DNA of 17,021 bases from Pseudomonadota bacterium (GTDB taxonomy: Bacteria > Pseudomonadota > Gammaproteobacteria > Xanthomonadales > Xanthomonadaceae): contig JAEWNA010000046.1 in the NCBI GenBank assembly GCA_023392975.1, positions 1-17,021 on the forward strand, written 5' to 3'. Below the pieces are notes generated by a model, which was not told the DNA's origin, did not search any database, and saw only the letters and a program-made list of their open reading frames with translations. Shown one piece after another: positions 7,614 through 14,414 of this stretch (positions are counted from its first letter, which is position 1; each line of letters opens with the position of its first letter). The position numbers and the translations under genes are program-made.

Positions 7614-7929
7614 GTCGCGGGTGCTCGAAAAGAACCAGATGTCATTCTGCCCTGTGAGGTGCGCTCGAAGTAGGGTGGTGGTGAGCGCAGCGAACCCCAC
7701 CATCACGACGTTTACGTGGCGGGGAGGCAAGAAAAGCGATATGAGTAGGCGTTGCGAAAACGCTTGCCGTGGTTCGTGGTGGGGTTCGCTGCGCTCACCA
7801 CCACCCTCCGCGGATACTCCAACCTACTTGCTTACGCAGCTGTAGGGTTAACCAGGAAGGCCTTTTATTTACGGATGCCGCAGTAGGTGCACGCTATGTT
7901 TAATCGGCTTTTACATAGGCGGCGTCTGT
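7614..7929. other. Intergenic stretch between two divergent genes
   Basis: About 316 nt without a convincing gene between the start of the minus-strand SnoaL-like gene and the start of the low-G+C nuclease-like gene. It holds the 31-bp inverted repeat listed separately. To its right, 7846-7929 is AT-richer and must carry the promoter of the 7930 gene, but I cannot pick out a convincing -35/-10 pair. An AGGCGG stretch about 8 nt before GTG 7930 may serve as its ribosome-binding site. Open frames here are antisense or cross the repeat and look spurious. Confidence 0.6.
7672..7807. repeat. Long inverted repeat, 31-bp perfect arms
   Basis: The arm at 7672-7702 (starting AGGGTGGTGGTGAGCGCAGC) is an exact reverse complement of 7777-7807, separated by 74 nt. 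The spacer contains a further small hairpin (GCGTT-GCGAA-AACGC). The arm resembles a dispersed intergenic repeat seen in many proteobacteria, in which a GGTGG...CCACC core is wrapped around GAGCGCAGCGAA (family knowledge). It lies immediately upstream of the transferred-looking gene at 7930. No transposase or flanking target duplication is visible. Confidence 0.88.
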
Positions 7930-9468
7930 GTGTTGGAGTTTACAGGGTCGCGCCAACTGGTTGCGCAGATTGAGACGGATGTCTATAAAGTAGGGGATAT
8001 AAAGGCAACAAATGGATTAACGATGCTCGTGTCTCGCTATTTTAAGTTGGGGCGAAATCAGGCAACGCTCGACTTCCTTGATGTTCATATCGATAAGGAC
8101 ATCCCGGTTTTCGTAGATCCGGCTGCCCTCCGTTCATTACAGACAGACTGGGGACACCATTGCGTTTCCCTTCTGCAAAGCTATTTTGAGTCGGTCCTGA
8201 CGGCAATCCGCATGGGCAATCATGATCGAGCAAAGCAGTTGCTTGCTTGTCTAAACGAAAGGAACGAGTTCCACATAGGCTACTCAAAGGACAGATCTCG
8301 CGGCAGCGCACTTGGCGCTGTATCTGCCGAGAAAATTTGGGAGTCCCTAGTCAAGAGCAAGGCAGCTGAGACTGGAGTTCTCCACGACCTTGAAGACACG
8401 ATCCTATTCGTTGACGGGGTAGGTCCAGATATGCTGTCTGACGCGGTTTGCAACATCATTCGTGGGCCACTGATCCAGTACACGCAACAAGCTTGCGCCT
8501 ATTACGGCATTCCACTCACTTCAGAGGTTGACTCAGGCCCGGTGTGGAACACGCGTGACGAGAAATGGGAGAGTCATCTGATTGAGCTGCCAATGACGAG
8601 GTATGGCTCTCTTATTTTGATCCCAAAGATTATTGCTCGTGTGAAGCAGACTTACGGCCATCATGAGTACTACCGCCACTTCTTGATGCCCGTTCTTCAG
8701 CAGTACCACAAAGACATCAATTCGTCTTTGGTGCACGTCCTTCAAAGCAAAAAAAACAAGGGGGTCAAAAAGGTATACAAGACTGATCTGTACGACCTAT
8801 ATGGCGTGGACAAGTTGGCCTCGGCCAAGCTGACAGGAGAACACCCTCAAGCTTTAACGAACTATCGTGAGACAAAGGGTTCAACGCCATCGCGACCTTT
8901 GGATCACGGTGCTTTTGCGGAAATTGAAAATGTCCCGGTGCCGAATTTCGACGGCCTACTAAAAGACGTCACATCGCTCAAGCCTGGCCAGAAGGATGCT
9001 TCGGCTTACGAGAATGCGATCGAAAAACTGCTCTCTGCACTGTTCTATCCGGCCTTGGCGTTCCCGGTGAAGCAGGACAAGATACATGAAGGCAGAAAGC
9101 GTATCGATATTACTTATGTCAACGATGCTAAGGATGGATTTTTCAGCTGGGTTTCCAGGAATTACCCCGCCTCTCATGTCTTCGTTGAGTGTAAGAACTA
9201 CGGCAAAGAAATTGGGAACCCTGAAATCGATCAGCTGGCCGGTCGATTCTCGCCATCTCGGGGAAAACTCGGCATCCTTATAGTCCGATCTGTCGAAGAC
9301 AAAGCCCTGCTGCTGAAGCGTTGCAAGGACACGGCGAACGACCAGCGCGGCTTCATTCTTGTACTAGATGACGTCGACCTTGCCGAGTTGATTAATCAGC
9401 GGCAGACGCTGATGTACGGATACGGTGAGACGTTGCTTTATCAACAGTTCAAAGCACTCATTTCATAG
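7930..9468 (+). CDS. Uncharacterised protein with C-terminal PD-(D/E)XK nuclease-like domain
   Basis: A 512-residue protein that I do not recognise as a named family. The C-terminal third carries a restriction-endonuclease-fold signature: Asp393 in RKRIDITYV, then after a loop Glu420 and Lys422 in HVFVECKNYG, followed by a helix with EIDQLAGRF and a strand KLGILIVRS. This D...ExK layout, with the helix after it, is typical of Mrr-like and related PD-(D/E)XK DNases; Glu366 or Glu370 in the preceding helix could complete the site. The N-terminal two thirds (for example SRYFKLGRNQATLDFLDVHI near residue 35) is unassigned. No membrane segment or signal peptide is seen. Base composition is visibly lower in G+C (about half by eye, against roughly 70% around it), with codons such as TTA, ATA and AGA that the neighbours avoid, indicating transfer. 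The start is GTG 7930; ATG 8023 (residue 32) is an alternative. It has no obvious operon partner. Defence or DNA processing is an inference. Confidence 0.72.
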   Translation: MLEFTGSRQLVAQIETDVYKVGDIKATNGLTMLVSRYFKLGRNQATLDFLDVHIDKDIPVFVDPAALRSLQTDWGHHCVSLLQSYFESVLTAIRMGNHDRAKQLLACLNERNEFHIGYSKDRSRGSALGAVSAEKIWESLVKSKAAETGVLHDLEDTILFVDGVGPDMLSDAVCNIIRGPLIQYTQQACAYYGIPLTSEVDSGPVWNTRDEKWESHLIELPMTRYGSLILIPKIIARVKQTYGHHEYYRHFLMPVLQQYHKDINSSLVHVLQSKKNKGVKKVYKTDLYDLYGVDKLASAKLTGEHPQALTNYRETKGSTPSRPLDHGAFAEIENVPVPNFDGLLKDVTSLKPGQKDASAYENAIEKLLSALFYPALAFPVKQDKIHEGRKRIDITYVNDAKDGFFSWVSRNYPASHVFVECKNYGKEIGNPEIDQLAGRFSPSRGKLGILIVRSVEDKALLLKRCKDTANDQRGFILVLDDVDLAELINQRQTLMYGYGETLLYQQFKALIS

Positions 9469-9491
9469 GTGGTGGCCACCTTGGCGCCCAT

Positions 9492-9507
9492 CGCTGTGAG
9501 GACAGCG
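9492..9507 (+). terminator. Small stem-loop downstream of the nuclease-like gene
   Basis: CGCTGT (9492-9497) pairs with ACAGCG (9502-9507) around a GAGG loop, 24 nt after the stop at 9468. It is followed by an A-rich stretch rather than T residues, so intrinsic termination is doubtful. The adjacent palindrome GGTGGCCACC just before it may add structure. The rest of 9508-9589, between convergent genes, shows nothing else except an 8-C run at 9583-9590. Confidence 0.25.
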
Positions 9508-9589
9508 GCACAAAATCCCTAACATCTAGTTGATACAACGCTTTCATCGAAACGACACATCGATCCCGGCTGGTAGGCTAGGCCCCCCC

Positions 9590-10324
9590 CTACAAATCCC
9601 CGAACCGCGCCTGCAACGCCGCAATCGCCGCCAGCCCTGCCGTCTCCGTGCGCAACACACGCGGGCCCAAACGCAGGCCGGTGAAGCCGCGGTCGCGGAG
9701 GACGATGCGGTCCTTCTCGGACCAGCCGCCTTCGGGGCCGATGCCGATCACGACCGTCATAGATTCTGGCGCGGCCATCGATTCCGAGCGATGTTCGCCC
9801 TGCGGATCGAGGGTGAGTTTCAGCGCGTCCGCGGGCAGCGCCGCGGCGGCCTCGGCGAGATTGCGTGCCGGCATTACTTCGGGAATGCGCGCCCGCCCGC
9901 TCTGTTCGCAGGCGGAAACGACGACGCTGCGCCAGTGCGCGGTGCGCTTGTCGAGGCGGTCGCCGTCGAGCCGCACTTCGGTGCGGTCGGCGAACACCGG
10001 GGCGATCGCGGCCACGCCGAGTTCGGTCGCCTTCTGCAGGATCAGGTCCATCTTCTCGCCGCGGGCGATGCCCTGCAGCAGCACGATCCGCAGCGGCGAT
10101 TCGTTGTCGATCGCGCGCATGCCCGTGACCTCGGCATCGACGCCGCGCTTCGTCGCCGAGGCCAGCGTCGCGTCGTAGTCGTGGCCGTCGCCGTTGAACA
10201 GCACGCAGGCCTCGCCCTCGCGCAGGCGCAGCACGCGCACGAGGTGCGCGGCCGCGTCCTCGGGCAGGCTCACGCGCGCGCCGGGCGCGAGCGGCAGGTC
10301 GACGAACACACGGGTCAGGCGCAT
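9590..10324 (-). CDS. rsmE: 16S rRNA (uracil-1498-N3)-methyltransferase RsmE
   Basis: A 244-residue SPOUT-class methyltransferase that uses S-adenosylmethionine to methylate N3 of U1498 in 16S rRNA of the small subunit; E. coli RsmE has 243 residues. An N-terminal PUA-like region starts MRLTRVFVDLPL and includes HLVRVLRLREGE. The core has GIARGEKMDLILQKATELGV (85-104), the SACEQSGRARIP stretch (137-148), GIGPEGGWS (194-202) and the knot motif RLGPRVLRTETAGLAAI (218-234), all typical of the family. The ATG lies inside the end of bioA (10-bp overlap), so the two are probably co-transcribed and translationally coupled. The frame is open far upstream, but that part is only a shadow of bioA. The TAG stop is followed at once by a run of eight G on this strand. 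Confidence 0.96.
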   Translation of the reverse strand: MRLTRVFVDLPLAPGARVSLPEDAAAHLVRVLRLREGEACVLFNGDGHDYDATLASATKRGVDAEVTGMRAIDNESPLRIVLLQGIARGEKMDLILQKATELGVAAIAPVFADRTEVRLDGDRLDKRTAHWRSVVVSACEQSGRARIPEVMPARNLAEAAAALPADALKLTLDPQGEHRSESMAAPESMTVVIGIGPEGGWSEKDRIVLRDRGFTGLRLGPRVLRTETAGLAAIAALQARFGDL

Positions 10325-11718
10325 CGGGCGGCTTCCTCCAGCACGGCGGCGGTGGTCTCGGCGAGCAGCGCCAACTGCGCGTCGTCGATACAGTAGGGCG
10401 GCATCCAGTACAGCACGTCGCCGAGCGGGCGCAGCAGCACGCCGCGATCCAGCGCCGTGCGGTACATGCGCAGGCCGCGACGGCCTGCGATCTCGACCGC
10501 GTGGCCATCCTCGGCGTTGTCCGGCTCGGGGTGCAGTTCGATGGCGAGGATCATCCCGGTCTGCCGCACCTCGGCGACCATCGGGTGCGCCGCGAACGGC
10601 GCCGCCAGTGCGGCCATCTTCGCCGCGGTGTCGCGGTTGCGCGCCAGCACGTCGTCGCCTTCGAGGATGTCCAGCGACGCCAGCGCGGCGGCGCAGGCCA
10701 GCGGGTTGCCGCTGTAGCTGTGCGAATGCAGGAAGGCGCGTTCGCGCGAATCGTCGAGGAAGCCGTCGTAGATGGCCTGCGTCGCCAGCACCGCGCACAA
10801 CGGCAGGAAGCCGCCGGTGAGGCCTTTCGACAGGCACATCAGGTCGGGTTGCACGCCCGCTTGATCGAAGGCGAACAGCGTGCCCGTGCGCCCGAACCCG
10901 ACCGCGATCTCGTCGGCGATCAGGAACACGCCGTGCGCGTCGCAGAGTTCGCGCACGCGCCGCAGGTAGGCCGGGTGGTGCATGCGCATGCCGCCGGCAC
11001 ATTGCACCAGCGGTTCGAGGATCAGCGCACAGACCTCGTCGGGATGCGCGTCGAGCAGGGCGGCGAGGGCGTCGGCGGCGGCATGCGCGCGCTGCTCGGC
11101 GTCCGCCGCGTCGCGCGCGCCGAACGCATCGGGCGAGGGCGCGAACAGCGCCTCCAGCAGCAGCGGCGCGTACACGCGGCGATACAGCGGGATGTCGCCG
11201 ACCGACAGCGCGCCCACGGTCTCGCCGTGGTAGCTGTTGGTCAGCGCGACGAACTTGGTCCGCTTCGGGGCGTCGCCGCGATTGCGGAACCAGTGGAACG
11301 CCATCTTCAGCGCGACTTCCACGCCCGACGAGCCGTTGTCGGCGTAGAACACCTTCGCCAGCGGCGCGCGGTCGGGCTCGCGCGGCGCGCGTGCGAGCAG
11401 GCGTTCGGCCAGTTCCACGGCCGGTGCGTGCGAGAACCCGGCCAGGATCACCTGCTCCAGCGTCCGCGCCTGGCGGGCAATGGCCTCGGCGATCCGCGGC
11501 TCGGCGTGACCGTGGAGGTTGGTCCACCAGCTGCTGACCCCGTCCAGCACCCGCCGGCCGTCGTGGCCGACCAGCCAGGCGCCGTCGCCGCGGGCGACCG
11601 GGAACAGCGGCAGGGCGTCCGGATGCTCGCGCATCTGGGTGCAGGGGTGCCAGAGCACGGCGAGGTCGCGCGACCGCCAGTCGTCGGCGTCGTTTATCAT
11701 CGGCGGATGCCTTGTCAT
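10315..11718 (-). CDS. bioA: Adenosylmethionine-8-amino-7-oxononanoate aminotransferase (biotin synthesis)
   Basis: A class III PLP-dependent aminotransferase that converts KAPA to DAPA using S-adenosylmethionine as amino donor, the antepenultimate step of biotin synthesis in the cytosol. Family motifs in order: WHPCTQM (23-29), DGVSSWWTNLHGH (59-71), FYADNGSSGVEVALKM (124-139), SYHGETVGALSVGD (162-175), the PLP-binding Asp in FLIADEIAVGFGRTG (265-279) and the Schiff-base lysine Lys298 in LSKGLTGG. Its 467 residues are somewhat longer than E. coli BioA (429), with an Ala-rich insertion near 200-225. The longest start is ATG 11718; an in-frame ATG at 11700 (MINDADDW) is an equally good choice, since homologues usually begin just before the DW.xRDL motif. 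The end overlaps rsmE by 10 bp. The 5' end faces nudE with only 32-50 bp between, so the two genes share a very short divergent promoter region. Confidence 0.95.
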   Translation of the reverse strand: MTRHPPMINDADDWRSRDLAVLWHPCTQMREHPDALPLFPVARGDGAWLVGHDGRRVLDGVSSWWTNLHGHAEPRIAEAIARQARTLEQVILAGFSHAPAVELAERLLARAPREPDRAPLAKVFYADNGSSGVEVALKMAFHWFRNRGDAPKRTKFVALTNSYHGETVGALSVGDIPLYRRVYAPLLLEALFAPSPDAFGARDAADAEQRAHAAADALAALLDAHPDEVCALILEPLVQCAGGMRMHHPAYLRRVRELCDAHGVFLIADEIAVGFGRTGTLFAFDQAGVQPDLMCLSKGLTGGFLPLCAVLATQAIYDGFLDDSRERAFLHSHSYSGNPLACAAALASLDILEGDDVLARNRDTAAKMAALAAPFAAHPMVAEVRQTGMILAIELHPEPDNAEDGHAVEIAGRRGLRMYRTALDRGVLLRPLGDVLYWMPPYCIDDAQLALLAETTAAVLEEAARCA

Positions 11719-11724
11719 GCCTGC

Positions 11725-11730
11725 ATTATC
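11725..11730 (-). promoter_or_regulatory. Possible bioA -10 element
   Basis: On the minus strand this reads GATAAT, one base from the sigma-70 -10 consensus, in the short gap between bioA and nudE. Transcription would begin near 11718, giving either a leaderless bioA message or a short leader for the alternative ATG at 11700, which has AAGG about 10 nt upstream. No good -35 is present at the right distance, and no BirA-type operator is visible. Confidence 0.25.
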
Positions 11731-11750
11731 GCCTGCGGCGCGGGTGCGCC

Positions 11751-12308
11751 GTGAGCCGCCCCCTGCCGACCATCCACGAGGTCCGCCGGCAACGCGGCGA
11801 CCCGGAGCGCGTGGTCGAGGAACTGGACCTGGAGTTCAGCAACGGCGAACGCCGCCGCTACCACCGCGCGCCGGCGATCGGCCACGGCGCGGTGATCGTG
11901 CTGCCACTCCGCGACGCCGACACCGCGCTGCTGATCCGCGAATACGCCGCCGGCACCCATCGCTACGAGCTGGGGCTGGTCAAGGGCAAGATCGACCCGG
12001 GCGAGACGCCGGAGGAGGCCGCGAACCGCGAGCTCAAGGAAGAGATCGGCTACGGCGCGCGCGACGTGCGCGTGGTGCGGCGGATCAGCCTGGCGCCGAC
12101 CTACATGGGCCACGAGACCGTGCTGGTGCTGGCCCGCGACCTGTACGAGGAGCGCCTGCCGGGCGACGAACCGGAGCCGCTGGAGGTGGTGCCATGGCGG
12201 CTGGACGCGCTGCACGAACTCGCGCTCGAACCCGATTTTTCCGAGGGCCGGTCGATCGCCGCCCTGTTCCTGGTCAGGGAGTTGCTGCGGCATGGCCGAT
12301 TTGATTGA
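11751..12308 (+). CDS. nudE: Nudix hydrolase NudE (ADP compounds hydrolase)
   Basis: A 185-residue Nudix protein, almost the same length as E. coli NudE (186), which cleaves ADP-ribose, NADH and Ap3A-type ADP compounds into AMP plus the second phosphate-bearing product. The Nudix box G-x5-E-x7-REU-xEE-x-G is complete at residues 79-101 (GKIDPGE...REL.EEIGY), including the metal-binding EE at 97-98. The upstream VIVLPLRDADTALLIREYAAG and HRYELGLVKG are typical of the NudE/ADP-ribose pyrophosphatase branch. The start is taken as GTG 11751 (VSRPLPTIHEV) because it gives the family length; an in-frame ATG at 11712 would overlap the bioA start on the opposite strand. It overlaps cysQ by 17 bp, so the two are likely coupled. 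It is divergent from bioA. Confidence 0.9.
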   Translation: MSRPLPTIHEVRRQRGDPERVVEELDLEFSNGERRRYHRAPAIGHGAVIVLPLRDADTALLIREYAAGTHRYELGLVKGKIDPGETPEEAANRELKEEIGYGARDVRVVRRISLAPTYMGHETVLVLARDLYEERLPGDEPEPLEVVPWRLDALHELALEPDFSEGRSIAALFLVRELLRHGRFD

Positions 12309-13104
12309 CAAAACCGTCCGCGAGGGCGTGATCGCGCTGGCGCAGGCCGCCGCGGACGACATCCTCGCGGTCTACGAACAGCCCTTCGATGTCGAGCACA
12401 AGGCCGACGACAGTCCGCTGACCGCGGCCGACCTCGCCTCGCACCGGCGCATCGTCGCCGGCCTGCAGCGGCTCACGCCGGACATCCCCGTGCTGTCCGA
12501 GGAATCCGCGGAGCTTCCGGTCACGACGCGCAGGGCGTGGTCGCGGCTGTGGCTGGTCGACCCGCTCGACGGCACCCGCGAGTTCGTCAAGCGCAACGGC
12601 GAGTTCACGGTGAACATCGCGCTGATCGAAGACGGCGTGGCGACGTTCGGCGTGATCCAGGCGCCGGTGCCGGGCGTGCTGTGGTGGGGCGACCTCGCGC
12701 ATGGCGCGTATCGCCGCCTGGGCGACGACGAGATCGCGCTCGAAACCCGCACGCCGGCGGTCGCGCCGCTCCGCGTGGCCGCCAGCCGCTCGCACCGCGA
12801 CGTACGCACCGAGGCGTTCATGGCGCGGATGAGCGCCGACACCGGCGAGATCGAGACGATCGGCGTCGGGTCGTCGCTCAAGTTCTGCCGCGTCGCCGAA
12901 GGCGCGATCGACATCTACCCGCGGTTCGGCCCGACCAGCGAGTGGGATACCGCGGCCGGGCAGGCCATCGTCGAAGCCGCCGGCGGCCGCGTGCTCGACC
13001 CGCAGGGCCGGCCGTTCCGCTACAACCAGCGCGACACGCTGCTCAACGGCGATTTCGTGGCGCTGGGCGATGCAAGGTTGCCGTGGGCGAGCTGGTGCGG
13101 GTGA
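12292..13104 (+). CDS. cysQ: 3'(2'),5'-bisphosphate nucleotidase CysQ
   Basis: A 270-residue member of the inositol-monophosphatase superfamily. CysQ removes the 3' phosphate of PAP, the by-product of sulfate reduction through PAPS and of phosphopantetheine transfer, giving AMP and preventing inhibition by PAP. Mg-binding motifs are present: DSPLTAAD (40-47), EE in LSEESAE (68-74), WLVDPLDGTREF (87-98) and the late TSEWDTAAGQAI (215-226). KRNGEFTVNIALIEDG after the DPLDGT motif is characteristic of CysQ rather than SuhB. ATG 12292 lies 17 bp inside nudE. Being next to nudE groups two nucleotide-recycling hydrolases whose products include AMP. The length fits the family (E. coli CysQ 246), with a slightly long C-terminus. 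A hairpin repeat follows before mazG. Confidence 0.94.
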   Translation: MADLIDKTVREGVIALAQAAADDILAVYEQPFDVEHKADDSPLTAADLASHRRIVAGLQRLTPDIPVLSEESAELPVTTRRAWSRLWLVDPLDGTREFVKRNGEFTVNIALIEDGVATFGVIQAPVPGVLWWGDLAHGAYRRLGDDEIALETRTPAVAPLRVAASRSHRDVRTEAFMARMSADTGEIETIGVGSSLKFCRVAEGAIDIYPRFGPTSEWDTAAGQAIVEAAGGRVLDPQGRPFRYNQRDTLLNGDFVALGDARLPWASWCG

Positions 13105-13116
13105 ACACCCCTTCGA

Positions 13117-13213
13117 TGTCATCCCGAACGAGGGCAACGCCCGAGGAGGGATCTGCTTTTTTCCCGAAGCATCGAAAGCAGAAGCAGATCCCTCACGTGC
13201 GTTCGGGATGACA
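13117..13213. repeat. Nested inverted-repeat element between cysQ and mazG
   Basis: Outer arms TGTCATCCCGAACG (13117-13130) and its exact complement 13200-13213; inner arms GAGGGATCTGCTT (13146-13158) and its exact complement 13182-13194, with a short unpaired segment between them. The element can fold as one long interrupted hairpin of about 97 nt. The TGTCATCCCGA...GAGGGATCT pattern is a familiar dispersed intergenic repeat in many Gram-negative genomes (family knowledge). It ends within 16 nt of the mazG start and touches its ribosome-binding site. Confidence 0.85.
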
Positions 13214-13221
13214 AAGGAAGG
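13213..13221 (+). promoter_or_regulatory. mazG ribosome-binding site
   Basis: AAAGGAAGG, 7 nt before ATG 13229. It decides between two in-frame ATGs: the one at 13208 (MTKEGLPM) lies inside the repeat arm and has no Shine-Dalgarno, so 13229 is preferred. The first base is the last base of the hairpin arm, so folding of the element could affect access to this site. Confidence 0.65.
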
Positions 13222-13228
13222 CTTGCCG

Positions 13229-14062
13229 ATGACCGATTCCATCCAACGCCTCCTCGCCATCATGGCCCGCCTGCGCGATCCGCAGACCGGCTGTCCGTGG
13301 GACGTGAAGCAGACCTTCGCGACCATCGCGCCGTACACCGTCGAGGAAGCCTACGAAGTCGCCGACGCGATCGATCGCGGCGACCTCGACGATCTCAAGG
13401 ACGAGCTCGGCGACCTGCTGTTCCAGGTCGTGTTCCATGCGCGCATGGCCGAGGAGCAGGGCGCGTTCGCCTTCGCCGACGTGGCCGCGGCGATCAGCGA
13501 CAAGATGGAGCGCCGACATCCGCACGTGTTCGCCGGGATGAGCATCGCCGACAGCGATGCGCTCAACGCGATGTGGGATGCCGAGAAGAAGAAGGAGCGG
13601 CTCGCGAAACACGGCGACGCGCACGACGCCTCGGCGCTGGCCGGCGTCGCCCGCGGCCTGCCCGAGTGGCAGCGCGCGGTGAAGCTGCAGAAGAAGGCGG
13701 CGACGGTCGGTTTCGACTGGCCCGGGCCGGCGCCGGTCATCGCCAAGCTGCGCGAGGAACTGGACGAAGTGCAGGCCGAGTTCGATGCGCTCGCGGCCGC
13801 GCCCGGCGACGCCGCGGTGCGCGATCGGCTGGAGGACGAACTCGGCGACCTGCTGTTCGTCGCCGCCAACCTGGCGCGGCATGCGAAGGTCGACCCCGGT
13901 GCCGCGCTGCGCCGCGCCAACCACAAGTTCGAGCGCCGCTTCCGCGCGATGGAGGCGATGGCCGCTGCCGACGGCGTGTCGCTGGCGGATCTGCCGCTCG
14001 ACGCACAGGACGGCTACTGGAATCGCGCCAAGGCGGCCGAGCGCGGGAGCGATCCGGCATGA
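13229..14062 (+). CDS. mazG: Nucleoside triphosphate pyrophosphohydrolase MazG
   Basis: A 277-residue house-cleaning enzyme (E. coli MazG 263) that hydrolyses NTPs and dNTPs, including non-canonical ones, to the monophosphate and PPi. It has the expected two MazG domains. The first has LRDPQTGCPWD (16-25), the EEAYEV helix (39-44) and the metal-binding KDELGDLLFQ (57-66). The second has KLREELDEVQAE (173-184) and EDELGDLLFVAANLARH (202-218), which in E. coli is the active half. The linker MWDAEKKKER (115-124) and GVARGLPEWQRAVKLQKKAATVGFDWP are typical. The start at 13229 is set by the AAAGGAAGG site. It ends with an ATGA overlap (4 bp) with the small gene downstream, indicating coupling. It lies after nudE-cysQ but is separated from cysQ by the hairpin element, so it could be partly independent. 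Confidence 0.95.
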   Translation: MTDSIQRLLAIMARLRDPQTGCPWDVKQTFATIAPYTVEEAYEVADAIDRGDLDDLKDELGDLLFQVVFHARMAEEQGAFAFADVAAAISDKMERRHPHVFAGMSIADSDALNAMWDAEKKKERLAKHGDAHDASALAGVARGLPEWQRAVKLQKKAATVGFDWPGPAPVIAKLREELDEVQAEFDALAAAPGDAAVRDRLEDELGDLLFVAANLARHAKVDPGAALRRANHKFERRFRAMEAMAAADGVSLADLPLDAQDGYWNRAKAAERGSDPA

Positions 14063-14397
14063 ACTGCTTCCGCCATCGCGACCGCCCTGCCGTCGGCGTC
14101 TGCGCCGCCTGCGGCAAGGGGCTGTGCGGCGATGAATGCGCACACGATGGCGCGCACGGGCTGCACTGCGATGCGACGTGCGCGCGACGCCTGCGCCGAC
14201 GCGAGACCCACGGCGACGCTCCGGTGTCGCCGGTCTGGTCGCTGCTGCTGGTGGCGCTGCTGGTCTACGGGTATCGTTATTCCGAGTGGACGATGAGCGT
14301 GCCCAATCTGCTCGGCATGCTGTTCGTCTGGTACGGTGCGGTCTTGTTGCTGCAGCGCATGGCCCGCCGCGGCGCCGACGACGCGCCGCCGCCCTGA
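14059..14397 (+). CDS. Small Cys/His-rich N-terminal zinc-ribbon-like membrane protein
   Basis: A 112-residue protein of unknown function, overlapping mazG by 4 bp (ATGA). The N-terminal 41 residues are rich in possible metal ligands: Cys3, His6, Cys15, Cys18, Cys23, Cys27, His33, His36, Cys37 and Cys41, arranged C-x2-H ... C-x2-C-x4-C ... H-C, reminiscent of a B-box or related zinc-binding fold (inference). An Arg-rich stretch (42-49, CARRLRRRET) follows, then two hydrophobic segments at about 59-73 and 80-99 that should form a membrane hairpin, and a short acidic/Pro tail. The Arg-rich stretch suggests the metal-binding head is cytoplasmic. The coding potential is supported by the tight overlap and biased composition. 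A link to MazG is suggested only by position. Confidence 0.72.
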   Translation: MNCFRHRDRPAVGVCAACGKGLCGDECAHDGAHGLHCDATCARRLRRRETHGDAPVSPVWSLLLVALLVYGYRYSEWTMSVPNLLGMLFVWYGAVLLLQRMARRGADDAPPP

Positions 14398-14414
14398 TAC
14401 CGGGAGAGCCTCCG

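Noticed and set aside
7327..7845. Plus-strand open frame across the SnoaL-like gene and the 31-bp inverted repeat
   Set aside because: Antisense to a recognisable NTF2-like protein and passes through a noncoding repeat.
9469..9589. Possible attachment site or tRNA end bounding the transferred gene
   Set aside because: No tRNA, no direct repeat matching the left boundary and no integrase gene were found.
9583..9590. Run of eight C as a phase-variation tract
   Set aside because: It lies at the extreme 3' end of rsmE, just after the stop codon on the coding strand, so slippage would not change the protein.
9590..11527. One 645-residue protein covering rsmE and beyond
   Set aside because: Only the last 244 residues are RsmE-like; the upstream part is an Arg/Ala-rich frame shadow of bioA, and a proper ATG with family length exists at 10324.
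10501..11754. Long plus-strand open frame opposite bioA
   Set aside because: bioA is unmistakable on the other strand; this frame is rich in Arg, Val and Gln, has no motif, and follows the GC-skewed third positions.
13208..13228. Upstream ATG as the mazG start
   Set aside because: It lies in the repeat arm without a Shine-Dalgarno sequence, whereas ATG 13229 has AAAGGAAGG at 7 nt and matches the family N-terminus.
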